NCBI GenBank assembly: GCA_964035015.1
Contig: OZ035999.1
Span: 17,162,179-17,226,178, forward strand
Direction of reading: 5' to 3'
Source of the DNA: Corallium rubrum
Taxonomy: Eukaryota; Cnidaria; Anthozoa; Scleralcyonacea; Coralliidae
Length of the DNA stretch: 64,000 nucleotides
Below are positions 34,701 through 49,700 of the stretch, piece after piece (the stretch's first letter is position 1; the number at the start of each line of letters is the position of its first letter). Both the position numbers and the translations under genes were made by a program. Under the pieces are notes generated by a model. The model did not search any database. It was given only the letters and a program-made list of their open reading frames with translations, and had not been told where the DNA came from.

Positions 34701-37700
34701 ACGTGACATATCGCGAGTTTTTTTTCTAAAAACCCTTGGCAGTTCACCATTATTTGGTTTTGCTTTTTCTAAAACACTGGCATTCTACTTTTCAAACAAA
34801 AATGGTGTAAAATGACCGGTGCAGTCAGGTTGGGTCTGGCCAGACCAGGTCTGGTTTGGTGTAGCCTAGGCTGGTCAAGTCTGGTCTGGTCTGGTCTGGT
34901 CTGACCATGCTTGGTCTGGTCTGGTCTGACCATGCTTGCTCTGGTCTGGTCTGGTCTGACCATGCTTGGTCTGGTCTGGTCTGGTCTGACCATGCTTGAT
35001 CTGGTCTGACCATGTCTGGTCTGGTCTGGTCTGACCATGCTTGGTCTGGTCTGGTCTGGTCTGGTCTGGTCTGGTCTGGTCTGGTCTGAGCATGCTTGGT
35101 CTGGTCTGAGCATGCTTGGTCTGGTCTGGTGTCGCAAAGTCTATTCTGGTCTGGCCATGTCTGTCCTGGTCCATCTTAAATGACGTGAAAGAATTGTGAA
35201 TGAACTTGCGTTTATTTTTGTAGATGTGCCGCAGTGGAACTGGAGTTAGCTGCTATTAGAAAACATCTGGAACATCAAGGCATTTCTCTCACCATCATGC
35301 CACAGGTAAAGGATTTTCTAAGTCTTATTAACCGAATGTGAGGTTTATACGAGAAAGTATTTGCCTGAGGTTGTTATATACTGTATATGTCATTTAATTT
35401 TTCTCTTCTCAGATTGCTGGATGTGAACTTGATCTTCCTTACATGTCTAAAGTTGTGCAGGATTTTGGAGGTCTACAACAGGTAGCTTGTTTTCTCTGCT
35501 GGTTTTGTGGTAATGATGATGGTAGCCATCAGGTTAATGGAAATGAGTATGATGATGGTATAGTGATTGATGGTATGGTAATGTGGTGTGATTTGTGATG
35601 GTGATCTTAGTAATGGTGATGGTCATAGTAATAGTGGTGGTCATAGTAATGGTGATGGTCATAGTAATGGTGATGGTCATAGTAATGGTGATGGTCATAG
35701 TAATGGTGATGGTCATAGTAATGGTGATGGTCATAGTAATGGTGATGGTCATAGTAATAGTGATGTTCATAGTAATGGTGATGGTCATAGTAATGGTGAT
35801 GGTCACGATCATAGTAATAGTGATGGTCATAGTAATGATGGTGGTGATAGTAATAGTGATGGTCATAGTAATGGTGATGGTCACGATCATAGTAATAGTG
35901 ATGGTCATAGTAATGATGGTGGTGATAGTAATAGTGATGGTCATAGTAATGGTCATGATCATAGTAATGGTGATGGTCATAGTAATGGTGGTGGTCATAG
36001 TAATGGTGATGGTCATAGTAATGGTGGTGGTCATAGTAATGGTGATGGTCATAGTAATGATGGTGGTGATAGTAATAGTGATGGTCATAGTAATAGTGAT
36101 GGTCATAGTAATGGTGATGGTCATGATCATAATAATAGTGATGGTCATAGTAATGGTGATGGTCATAGTAATGGTGGTGGTGATAGTAATAGTGATGGTC
36201 ATAGTAATGGTGATGGTCATGATCATAGTAATGGTGATGGTCATAGTAATGGTGGTGGTCATAGTAATGGTGATGGTCATAGTAATGGTGGTGGTGATAG
36301 TAATAGTGATGGTCATAGTAATGGTGATGGTCATGATCATAGTAATGGTGATGGTCATAGTAATGGTGGTGGTCATAGTAATGGTGATGGTCATAGTAAT
36401 GGTGATGGTCATAGTAATAGTGATGGTCATAGTAATGGTGATGATCATGTGGTCATAGTAATGGTGATGGTCATAGTAATGTCATAGTAATGGTGTGGTC
36501 ATAGTAATGGTGGTCATAGGTGATGGTCATAGTAATGGTGATGGTCATAGTAATGGTGATGGTCATAGTAATGGTGATGGTCATGTGATGGTCATAGTAA
36601 TAGTGATGGTCATAGTAATGGTGATGGTCATAGTAATGGTGATGGTCATAGTAATGGTGATGGTCATAGTAATGGTGATGGTCATAGTAATGGTGATGGT
36701 CATAGTAATGGTGATGGTCATAGTAATGGTGATGGTCATAGTAATAGTGATGGTCATAGTAATGGTGATGGTCATGATAATAGTGATGGTCATAGTAATG
36801 GTGATGGTCATTGTAATGGTGATGGCCATAGTAATGGTGATGGTCATAGTAATGGTGGTGGTGATAGTAATAGTAATGGTGATGGTCATAGTCAATGGTG
36901 ATGGTCATAGTAATGGTGATGGTCATAATCATAATGGTGGTGGTCATAGTAATGGTGTGTATAGTAATGTGTGGTCATAGTAATGGTGATGGTCATAGTA
37001 ATGGTGATGGTCATAGTAATAATGGTGATGGTCATAGTAATGGTGATGGTCATAGTAATGGTGGTGGTCATAGTAATGGTGATGGTCATAGTAATGGTGA
37101 TGGTCATAGTAATGGTGATGGTCATAGTAATGGTGATGGTCATAGTAATAGTGATGGTCATAGTAATGGTGATGGTCATAGTAATGGTGATGGTCATAGT
37201 AATGGTGATGGTCATAGTAATGGTGATGGTCATAGTAATGGTGATGGTCATGATCATAGTAATAGTGATGGTCATAGTAATGGTGATGGTCATAGTAATG
37301 GTGATGGCCATAGTAATGGTGATGGTCATAGTAATGGTGGTGGTGATAGTAATAGTGATGGTCATAGTAATGGTGATGGTCATGATCATAGTAATGGTGA
37401 TGGTCATAGTAATGGTGATGGTCATAGTAATGGTGATGGTCATAGTAATGGTGATGGTCATAGTAATGGTGATGGTCATAGTAATGGTGATGGTCATAGT
37501 AATGGTGATGGTCATAGTAATGGTGATGGTCATAGTAATGGTGATGGTCATAGTAATGGTGGTGGTCATAGTAATGGTGATGGTAATGGTGATGGTCATA
37601 GTAATAATGGTGATGGTCATAGTAATGGTGGTGGTCATAGTAATGGTGGTGGTCATAGTAATGGTGGTGGTCATAGTAATGGTGATGGTCATAGTAATGG

Positions 37701-40700
37701 TGATGGTCATAGTAATGGTGATGGTCATGATCATAGTAATAGTGATGGTCGTAGTAATGGTGATGGTCATAGTAATGGTGATGGTCATAGTAATGGTGAT
37801 GGTCATAGTAATGGTGATGTTCATAGTAATGGTGATGGTCATAGTAATGGTGATGGTCGTAGTAATGGTGATGGTCATAGTAATGGTGATGGTCATAGTA
37901 ATGGTGATGGTCATGATCATAGTAATAGTGATGGTCATAGTAATGGTGATGGTCATAGTAATGGTGATGGCCATAGTAATGGTGATGGTCATAGTAATGG
38001 TGGTGGTGATAGTAATAGTGATGGTCATAGTAATGGTGATGGTCATGATCATAGTAATGGTGGTGGTCATAGTAATGGTGATGGTCATAGTAATGGTGAT
38101 GGTCATAGTAATGGTGATGGTCATAGTAATGGTGATGGTCATAGTAATGGTGGTGGTCATAGTAATGGTGATGGTAATGGTGATGGTCATAGTAATAGTG
38201 ATGGTCATAGTAATGGTGATGGTGATGGCCTTAGTAATAGTGATGATCGTGGTGATGGTCATGGCAATGGTGACGATGATGTACATTGCTGTGGTGATGG
38301 TTATGCTCACCACATTTATGTAATGGTAGTGGTCATGGTCTTGCTAATGGTAACAGAAATGGTAATTATTTATCTATTCAGTTGTGTGTATATTTTTTAG
38401 ATTATTGACAGACGAAAATGGGGTAAAGTTGCCGATTTGTTGAAAATTCCCAAAACAGTTGAGTGTTCATCTTAATTTTACTATTAATAGCTTCTTATTA
38501 ACCGAATGCGAGGTCTTTACAGAGAAATATCGGACCGAGGTCTTTTTGGTACAGACCGAGCCCGTAGGGCGAAGTTTGTACACAAAGACCGAGGTCTGAT
38601 ATTTCTCTGTAAAGACCGAGCAAGCGAGGTTAATAAAAAGTTTATTATATGGCATTTTGAAACAACAAACCTTACATTTATACCTTAATTGTCATGATAC
38701 GTACTTTAGTCAGTTTAGTGTGACCTCGAGCGTGTGACATAAACTCATCGTTTTCAATGTTGTTGCTTTTGTTGTCATCGCTTCCGGACTCCTAAACTCG
38801 CTTCCAGATTGCTCTCGTCCCAATCATACATAATTTAGTCCTCAGGTTGTTGAATTCACAAAATTCTTGCGGTTTTCTTTCGTTGTTTAGTTGCAAACAA
38901 CATGGCTGACAATATCCGTAATCGACCGGTCGATTATGGAAAATAATCGACCGGCACGTGACACGTCTCGGCCAATGAGAACACACGATTTCAACGGAAG
39001 TAACTTGTGCCATATAATAATGTCCGATAACGCCCCGTAAAAAAGGATAGATTATGTAATTCAACTATGTTCTCTGTTGTACTTTTTTATGCATATGTTC
39101 AGGCAGTCGAACGTAGTGGTAAACTGGAGCAGATCTACTGCAAATATTTGTTATCATTTGATTTACTCTCACAGGTAAACTTTTGTTTTATCTTTTTTTC
39201 TCTGCTTAGTGTTGTTTTTTTGATATATTACTTCTCAAATCATTCATAATTCATAATCTGAACTCGAAAACGAAGGAGGACATTACATAAATTAAGCAAA
39301 CTTTTACCTCCGTTTTCTCTTAAAGTACTTATGCAGTGAAAAAATCACTTCAAAATAATCTCTCTTACTGGAAAGAACTATAGAAACTATAAAGATTGGC
39401 GTTTACAACGCTTCCAAATCTCATGTAGTTCATGAGATATTAGGATTTGTTTGATATGCAAATGATCCTCACTGTGCGTCACACTGCATAATGACTTACT
39501 AAAAAAGCCTGTATATATGGATTGTATAACGAAATTGTGAAACTGTGCATGTGCGTGTGAGAGTGTACCCAATGATACTAAAACGTTGGCTTACTATTCA
39601 AGTGCCATGTGTGACGAATGTAAATTAACAATTAGTTAGCAGAATTAGCGCGTAAAAGCATGATATAGCAAATTGCGGTAAACGCTCCCTTTCCTGTAAC
39701 ACCCTTCCTTTACATAGGTCATGTATATACGTAGTAGTTGTATCTCTATATTTGATTATTTGTTTGTAACGCTCAACTTGGAGCTAGGGTATAAAAGTAA
39801 CGATACTGTTAAAATAAAGGAGGTTCTGTCTGACTGAAAGTCGTGAAGTCTATTCATTGGGTAGCTCGGTACGTTACACATGGTTTAATACTCTCAAAGA
39901 TATACAGGCCTTTTTAGTAAGTCATTATGCAGTGTGTCGTCACAGTGAGGATCATTTGCATATCAAACAAATCTTAATATCTCATGAACTATGAGATTTG
40001 GAAGAGTTGTAAACGCCAATCTTTATACTTTCTGTAGTTCTTTCAAGTGAGAGAGTTTATTTTGAAGTGATTTTTTCACTGCATAAGCACTTTAAAATAC
40101 TGATTTGTTTGAGATGCTATATTAAACACTCGGAAGAGTATTTCGTCAGGATATCCAAACACGTGGAAATTTCAAGTTTCAGTTGTACAAGCTATACGAG
40201 CTCCAGACGGATTGGAACCCACAGCTTTCCGAGTACTAGCCGGACGCTCGTGCTCGTAGGGATAATAGGGGGTATGCGAGGACGCCAGGTGGTAAAGTCG
40301 CGTACCATACCGCCTGGCTTCCTTGCGTGCCTCCGTTATCCCTCACGAGCGTCGGAAAACCTCTGGCACCCAGGGTACCCTAGCCATTGAGCCATTGAGC
40401 CACTAGAACTCAGATGGCGGACCGATGTTGTTTTATGATATTTATACCTGGGAACGAGTCGAACCATACGTGTTTCACAAGTACTTGTTAGGCTACAAGC
40501 CGCATTGTGTCAATTTTCAGTTGAATGGTTGGAGCGTCCGACTAGTACTCTGTACCCAGAGAGTTGTGGGTCGAGTCCACTGATCTCTTTATACAACTGG
40601 GTGGGCCATTGGGCTGGATTTTGCGTGCCAGTTGTATGATGACGTGACCACTACCCAAGATGGCTGCCACTGAAGTTCATAGCTTTCGTAGATTGAAAAC

Positions 40701-43700
40701 AGACAAAAAGAGTTATTTTAAGAAAATTTAAACGAATGTAAGGACACAAGAAGTACTTAACAAGGTTTAAGACGTTAATTTCTTGTATTTGTTTCTGTTA
40801 CTGAGCTATAAAACCTTTAAATTTCGTTGTTTTTCTTCAGTGCCGACAACAAAGGAACTTCACGATAATATAAACTGAAAAACTACGAAGAATTCAATTT
40901 CAAGTCTTTTATAGTAATCTTAATGCCTTAACAATATTTCGTGTTGTGTACTTGCCATTGTTTGACTGTAACTAAACGAACCGGCATCTGTTGTTTGCTT
41001 TACGGCTTTTCCGACTCCCCCGGCACTGCACACATAGTATTCCTACCCCCGGATAATCTGACCGTGCCAAACGTCAAGATTGCTTATGCCAGTCAACTTT
41101 GGGATTGGGAACAAGTTCTTAGGCCGCAATGCGTCATATGTTCCACTACGTAAGATGGCGGCGACTGCCACGAAATGTTTGACCGCTGACCATAGGGAAT
41201 GGCCTATCCAGTCTCGTCTGCATGGAGCTCAGGGTTTTCTGTGTTTAACTATACTTACGACAGCTTGTACAGCAAAAACGACTGACATTTTAACAACTTC
41301 AAGCTGAAAACAATTTACGTACGTACCTGGAAATGTGTCAACAAACGTCTCGGTGTTTAGAAATCCTGATGAAACACTCCTCATGAACACCACTGCCAAA
41401 CGTTTTGCGCATGCGCGACGTCCGAGCTCGTCCCAGTCTCGTCCTCGGAAAAAGAGCGGGAAAACACTGAAATATTTGGACTGGTTTGAGAGTCCGACAT
41501 AAAAATTAAAATTATAAGCATACTACCAAAAAGATAAGGTAGGTAATTTGTGCATGGCTTCTTTGTCAATATTGTAACATATTCTGAATTTACCCCTTCG
41601 TAATTTTCTTTACCCTTTTTTTAAAAACGCAAATGAATAGTCGAGCCTTACCTAGTTTTCGCTGTCTGGTTGTTGTCGCCACGGCTAGTTCCCACTTCTC
41701 TTGCAATGTTTATTCTAGCGAATTCACGTTGTAAAGATTCATGTGGTCACGAGATTACGTTTGGATATCCTGGCGAGTGTTGCATAATGTTACAGCTCAA
41801 TCGTGTTTTTATTCTACATTGTTTTTAGCAAGAAAAGGAAAAGCTAATGGAGAGCGTAAAAGACGAATATAATTCACATTCACATTCAGGTCTGAAGTTT
41901 TGATATTCACATTCTTGCAACCCGCAACTGGTTATTTGTGGATTTCTCAACAAAACTAAATTAATACTATGACTGAATACAACTGTCAAAATCATTGTCT
42001 ATTAGCGTTAGAATACTGGCAAGGGTATTCTGGTAGTTGTAGTCACATAACGGTATTGAACGTTTAGAAGACATTTCCATTACGCGCGCTTTCCCCTCGC
42101 GGACGGAGCGGATTTGAAAGTTAGAAATTTTCAACTTCCAAAGCGAACGGAACAATGCACGCTCCACCCGCGCCACAGTCTTGGCAGAGCGTGGGCACCC
42201 TGTGGCACACATGATCGTGGTGTGTATTGGAAAATAATAAAGGGATGAAGCACGAATTCTTCCTTGTTTTGAACATCGCTTTAAGCGCCTATAGGTATTA
42301 AAATTGTAAGACAATTGAGCGAAGTAGTTGTGATAATGATTCATTTATCAAAATATAATCAAAATGAGGCAAAATCTCACCTTTTAGCCGTGATTTTGCA
42401 GCTAAATTACATATCGTATTTTCGAGGGATGTGTTCCGCAAGTAGCTAGGACACTACATCATCGTTGACACTTCGGATAGCTACGAAATCCTACGATAAG
42501 CTTTTTGGATAAAGCGGGAAGTCTCAAGATTATTGATTTATTGCACGTTCATCTGACTCTGAGTTTCAGTCGGTTTCAGTATTCCAACGGTGGCTCCCGA
42601 CGATACGAGATGTCCTGGCTACTTGCGGAACACATTCCACGTTGAACGTTTGGTGTTTCATCCCTTATATTTTTTCCTCTCCCTCCCACCCCCCTTTCCC
42701 CCCACTTCCCCCCCCCCCCTTCTTTCCGCCTTTTTTCTCGCTTCCAGTAACCGTTTTTCGTTTTTTAAATCCCCTGCCACAGTCCCCCGCGCGTCTTTCG
42801 AGTCCGCCACAGGTGCCCACGCGCTTTTTGGCATGACGAATTGCCAAGATGGGCAATTCGTCCATGATCCAGTTTATATAGAGATCGGTGGTCTAACCCT
42901 GAAATCTTTTCTGAGTATTTTAGTCTGACGAACGTCCACCAGACGTCTGTTACATATTACAACAAGCCAGGAATTATTTTAAGGAATTTTTATCACTACA
43001 CAAACAGCTGAAAAAGGCATAAAATCTAACTTCAGTAGCACGTTAAACAGCGATGGAGCACTGGGTAGCTCGTCAATAATCAACTAGTCATACTGTCATA
43101 GTATACCGAAAGCGGCCCTCCTTTTCCCAATTTTAGCATTTTCAAAATAACGATGGTCAAACAGTAGCACACGGGCACAGACGCATCGACTGCATGAGAG
43201 AAGCCTCAAGCATGTTATGTGGAGTTGGCTGGTTGGCGAAATAGTAACTAACACTAGAGTTTTGTTGATTAGGGCGGTAGGGCCTGCTATAGTATATATA
43301 CTCATGTATCTTGAAAGTTGAAATTAAGGGCATAAGGCTGTTAGTTTATGGTATTTGCTAATTTAATATTGATATTAAATAGTATATGTTGAAATGTAGT
43401 ACGTATACTGTGCCTTTGAACATAATTTCTGATGTAATCCTTTCACGAATAACACCCATTCTTAAATATTAAAGAAAAATTTATCACTGCACAAAATTGC
43501 GCTTATCACTGCACAAATCTCATTTATCACTGCACAAATCTCATTTATCACTGCACGTTAAAATAATCCCTGCAACAAGCTCTTGCAAACGTACCACATG
43601 TTACAACTCATAAGATCTACTCTAGCTCAGTCTTGCGGTTTTGTGTTTTTGTAGATACGGTGACAAAATCTGGTCAAGAATATATGTCGAAGGTTAGTAA

Positions 43701-46700
43701 GAAGAACATGGTGCCAAAGTAGCAAGAAAGAGACAAAACCAAGATTTAGTTCGAAGTTTATTTGAGAGGCGGAATTTCTGGATGTCGCGTATATTTTGAG
43801 AAAAGTGCTCAAAACTTAGTAGCCTTTCAAATTTGTTATGCTGACGTCATTCTCGTAGCGCGAGGGTCTGGGTACGAGAATTTGCCGACGTCAGTTAAAA
43901 AGAAGCGGGAAAACAGCAAGAATAGTCAAACAGGGTAGTATCTCTAGTTTTAACACTAATCTTCTAACAATTAATTTTTTCATTATTATTTTAGGGTCGT
44001 TCAATGTCTCTTTCCGGCTTCCAGCGAACGGCAAAGAACATTATGGAACATCATTTGAGACCTAACTCTGGCGTAAACAACGTTGAGGTAATTAAGGGGC
44101 TGTTTATATGGAAGGCGGGACGGGACGTTTTTCATCCCGGGTTTGCAACAAGCATCTCTAGTTCATGTTGGACATGTTCGGTATTTCACTTTTTTTAAGA
44201 AAACTAAGCTATTTGGTCGGATAAACTGTACGTATGTTGTAGCAAGATGAATTATCTTTCTTCCAGTATATTTGAAGCTACTACAGTGGTTTATTTCTCG
44301 AGAAAACATTCGGAGAAAACAGATTATAGTACATACGGGGGAAAAATTCAAAATAGCGGCCGCTATTATGATTTGGACATGTTCGGTATTTCGCTTTTTT
44401 TAGGGAAACTAAGCTATTTGGTCGGATAAACTGTACGTATGTTGTAGCAAGATGAATTATCTTCCTTCCAGTATATTTGAAGCTACTACAGTGGTTTATT
44501 TCTCGAGAAAACATTCGGAGAAGACAGATTATAATACATACGGGGAAAAAATTCAAAACAACAGCCGCTATTATGATTTGGACATGTTCGGTATTTCGCT
44601 TTTTTTAGGGAAACTAAGCTATTTGGTCGGATAAAGGGAAACTAAGCTATTTGGTCGGATAAACTGTAGGTATGTTGTAGCAAGGTGAATTATCTTTCTG
44701 CCAATATATTTTATAACTTCTACAGTGGATTATTTCTTGAGAAAACGTTCGGAGTACACGGACTAGACAAATTTTGTCAGAATTTTCAATCAGAATTCTA
44801 GTCAGCATAATATCGTCCTGGCAAAGCGGGACGGAGTGTTTACATGAGAAAAATTGGCTTGCATTTGCCGGAATCCCGTCTGAGCGAACCGGGATCCCGC
44901 TTTGCTGGGACGGGACGGAAAACGTCCTGGGAAAATTCTTTCCATATAAACGGAACGGGACAAATAAGAGATATATACATGCATGGCGGGATCCCGGCAA
45001 ACGTTTCGTCCCGCCTCCCAATGTAAACAGCCCCTAAATAACGGAGGCAGGTAGCACGTGATGTTATATAGCGCGCTGCTTCTTACCGCCGAGCTCTGAC
45101 ACCGACGTACTTATATAACTGGACTGCTAGTGCCCTATATCAATGACTGATAAATGGTGACCCTGGGTTTTATCGATCCTTTCTTTCAAAGTAGTAACCG
45201 CTGACCTTCCTCTGATAAATGAATTTATAACTGGATTAATCGGACCTCGGGCGCGCCGAGCCCACAGTCAAGTTAACGTATTGGGCGGAATATGGGCAGC
45301 GGTTGCTGCCATGATAGATAAGACGCATATTTCCGTCATTTTGTTCGATTACTTTTTTCAACATCGGAACCCGCAGTCCAGTTATTATTATAGACATTAG
45401 ACATGTGTGGTAAGCGCTCTAGTTCAAATGACTCAAAAATATTGCAATAATGTTAATAAATGGCGAAAATCGTAGAGTTTGTAAGGTTTTTAGTGACTTC
45501 GTGACACTACGTCAAATTGAGGCAACCAAAGGCTGGTGTGGACCTGCCATTTATATCTAGCTATTTACAAGATAAAACTATAATATATAAAAACGATTAA
45601 AAATATAAGAATTCAGATTTTTTAGAGTTTACTATACACGCTTCCTTCTCGAACTGAATCGAGTCTATTTCCCTTGAAGCGAGTTTAAGGTTCTTCTTAA
45701 ACAGTTCGAGTGAGGTTGCATTTCTAATGTGTTCAGGGATAGTCTTCCAAACCACTGGACCTCTCTGTACCTTACACTATTTCTACCTCAGTATCATGAC
45801 TTATTACTGGCAACTCTAGCCTGGCAATGGGAAATATCCGAACATCCTTTTAGTATTGGTTGTCGTTAAAACGGACAGCTAAAAAGGACCCTCTAAATTG
45901 TTTCCGGCTTTTGCCAGCTTCGTTATAATTATTTGAAAACAACTTTACCTTCAAAATCCGTGACTCACTTATTTACTTTGATTTTCATGTGGCTAAATGT
46001 GATTTAGGCAAGGTAAAAAAGGAGACAATGCTAATCAGCAGACACTCACTATAATATATGGGGATTATCTCAGCGCTCATCAAAGTCGTGTCAGTGTGAT
46101 CTGAGCTTGACTGGTTTGCGCGCGCTTATAATACGTGGTATTATAATCAGCACTCATCAAAGTCTTGTCAGCGTGGTCTGAGCTTGACTGGTTTGCGCGC
46201 GCTTATAATACGTGGTATTATCTCAGCACTCATCAAAGTCTTGTCAGCGTGATCTGAGCTTGACTGGTTTGCGCACGCTATCTATGTAATAGATACTTGG
46301 TCAGCGGTCACTCATATATAATATGTGGTGATTATCTCAACGCTCATCAGAGTCTTGTCAGCGTGGTCTGAGCTTGACTGGTTTTGCGCGCGCTGTTCAT
46401 TAAGTTAATACGTGGGGATTCTTGCTTTGCATTGTGTTGACCCACCCACCCACTCCTGATAGAATGCAAGGTAAGTATATATATTTCCGCTGCTTGACAG
46501 TGTAACTGGTGCCTGGAGGTGGGCTGTGGCGGGGTTGCCATGGTTACCTCTGATCAGGGGGGTGGCATCCCCGTGGGGCTTGGCACCAATCCACGAATAA
46601 TGCCTATTGGCGAATTCTTTTTCTTCTCTAGAAAACATATTGGCGAATAGCAGACGAAGGCCAGAGATATGTTGTTGTACATTCAGCTCAACTATCTAAT

Positions 46701-49700
46701 ACTGCATTTCCAACGACGAAGGGAACACCATATTCCAAGTAACTATAAACTGGGGCATTTGCGAAGTTTAAAATTTTTATAATGTGAATGATGAAGTAAC
46801 TTCATTTCCTTTTAGGTCGAAGTGGAATTTAAACGTTTTACCGAAAGTTAATGGATCAGCTGTTAGAGATCTGACTGATGTGGAAGGTATGAGGCTCCTT
46901 TGAACAGGACCGTCGCGAAGGGGGTTGAGCGGAAGGGAGGGGGGGGGGGGGAGGTGTGAGCATTAATTTTGCCGATAAATGGGCGTGGTTATTGGGTGTG
47001 GTCATTCAAAAGTAATAAACCCACAATAGGTGACATGAAAATTGTCTAATTTTAAAACGACCAAACTACCAGAAACTCCGACTGTCTTACAGGAAAGATG
47101 CATGTAACTATAGTTATATTGGCTTCAAGGGGGTCAATGAAGACCGTGGGGCTCCACTACTACAAAAGAATAGCCTACTCTGACTACTCTTTCTATAGTT
47201 TGGATCTCGTTTAAGCTTCAATCAGTTCTTCAAAAAATACGTTCTAACATAGTAATATAATAAGGTTAGTGTACTGCTGAAACATGGAATGTTAATTGTT
47301 AAGGTCTAACGTTTAGAGCGAAGGGCCTTCACTCGAAGCGTTAGACATCTACGACTACATTCCATGTTCCAGAAGACAAAATGGTGGCACATTTCATTGT
47401 CGATGAAAGAGAACGAGACACTGTCTACAAGAGAAAGCGACACCCTGGATAAAAGCATAGTCCCTAGAATTATATTGTCTGGAAACGCAGCGAACATCAA
47501 AGCGGTTGACAATGAGCTACAATTTAGGTTGAGGGTTGCAAATAAGGTGCACAATCTTTTGTTTTACGTTCATTAATATTTATAAAGCAACGCTGCTATT
47601 GGTTGATTGCTTCATTATACCAAAAATACAATGTGTTCAGCAAGCGTTAAGGTGAAATAAGGTGCACAAACGTGAACAAAAACCTTGAACAAAGACTTTG
47701 GCCGCGTTTCCAGACAATTTATTTCTAGGGACTATGATAAAAGCAAGTAGCAACGATAATCTTTAAGGTAGCAAAAAGTGTATTTATAACTATAGTTCCT
47801 CACACCTCAGTTCCTCTTCTGTACATCTCGTGATTACGGTGCTTTCGAATGGTAATTTGCAGTCTTGCCGAAAAAAGATTTGCCGACAAAAGTTTCATTT
47901 GCCGACAGCAGTTTTGCTGGGGGTGGGGTGGGGGGGGGGGGGGGGTGTCACTCCCCACGCCTTCCCCCCCCCCCCCCCCTCCCCACACGCCTCCCCCACT
48001 CCCCTTCGCGACGGCCCTGCGTCTAAAATTAAGTATTATCAAGATCAAACTCGTTTTCTGCCGAAGACTGACCTCAATAATATCTAATACAAGAGTGGAT
48101 CGAGCAACTATTGTTTGGAAGATGAAGCCAGCATCCACCATTACTAAGCGACCAGCTGCATGTGTGAAATGTCGCTACGGAGTTTGTTCTTGCTCATTAT
48201 TACTCTTTTTTCGCTTTTTAAAATTAAGATCACAGCATTGTGTCCCGAATTTTCCATGCATCTTCGTATTGATCTATGATAAGTTGTACGTATACATGTA
48301 GTGCATGTGGTACGTTTGCGAGCTTGGTGTAATGTAACAGACGTTTGGTAGAAGTTCGTCAAGCTCAATGGACCTTTTCACCAATAGCGGCGCCATCTTG
48401 AATTCGCAATGCATTGTGGTCTATCCAGGGTAATAAGCTCAATTAAAAGGGTGATTGCTTAGTGTTGAGACACAATGCGCTAATTTTATCTTGATAAACA
48501 CTTTCATGGCAACAATGTCTAGATATGATCGTTGTCATATTGGTAAAAGCAATAATTCTCGTACGTATAAGGATACATTTGTCATGAATCTATCCTTACA
48601 CGTCCGAGAATTGTTGCTTTTACCAATATGGCAATTATTATATTTAGATATTGTTGCCACGAAAGTATTTATAAAGAAAAAATTACCGCATTGTCTATCA
48701 ACACTACGCAATCGCCCTTTTAATGGAGCTTGTTGCCTTGGATAGACCATAATGCATTGCGAATTCAAGATGGCACCGCCATTGATGAAAAGGTCTATTA
48801 CTCAGAAACGATTTCTGAGCCCCAGACAGGGTTCCAACCTGCAACCTTTTAATGATCGGTTAGACGCTCTAACCATTGAGCCACTGTGGCTCAGATGGAG
48901 AGCTATAAGGTTGCAAATTCATAGTCGTATTTGCTCCTTCGTGGTAGCGTTTGCTGAGTAATTGAGCTTGATGAACGTCCACCAAACGTCTGTTACATTA
49001 CACCAAGCTCGCAAACGTACAGTGGCGGAAATTCACTTTTTCAGGTCGGGGGCAAAGCCTCAAATATATCCGACAAATCTAATAAATATCCGACAAATGC
49101 ACGAAAAGCGCTGGATTTTGACTGGTTTTTGCCCTTTTTGTCGAATATTTCCGACAAATTGACTATTTTGACATGGATGTGGGGGGCGGCTTCCCCCACC
49201 CCGCCACAATTTCCGCCACTGCAAACATACCACGTGCACTACATGTATACGTACAACTTATCATGTACTGTAGAGACAGCATGCGCAGTAGATACAAAAA
49301 TGGTTCAATACTTTCGTGAGTCATTGTAAACGGGAACACCACTGGGCTAGCCTGTAGTACAATATAACCTGATCCGATAACATATATTTTTTTAGGTATT
49401 TCGTCACCTTTGGTTAAAATTGAGATGATGTTGTCGACTGAAGTTTGGCAAACTCCACCACACGCATTGTACAACGTAGATTACTTACATCAAGGATCGG
49501 ATAAAATATGGTAGGAATGAAAATTGGGTTTTTTTGCTGCTCGTGAAATGTTAATACACGTGCGATTTTTCTCGCGCCGGCAACGCAACGTGTCAAGTTT
49601 CATTGCATTGTTGACGCAAGAGAGCAAATCGCGCATGTATCATATCTCGCGCGGCAACGCAATTGACCGTACCGAAAAATGGCGACTTGTACATTTAACC

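Larger units (their letters stand above)
48281..49270. repeat. tRNA-derived SINE region with inverted halves and two nested MITEs
   Basis: Contains AAGTTGTACGTATACATGTA...GTTTGCGAGCTTGGTG and an inverted counterpart at 48955-49020 plus 49222-49260. A tRNA-like core lies at about 48820-48900 (complement of GGCTCAATGGTTAGAGCG and GCAGGTTGGAACCC). A shorter copy lies at 58539-58697. Confidence 0.7.

Noticed and set aside
35534-38400. Frames of 300-500 codons on both strands
   Set aside because: All derive from an 18-bp minisatellite, open in several phases because the unit is a multiple of three.
41829-44087. Direct splice from JARID2 exon 11 to exon 13
   Set aside because: Phases do not match; the small exon 43655-43692 (DTVTKSGQEYMSK) restores frame and fits the family sequence before GRSMSL.
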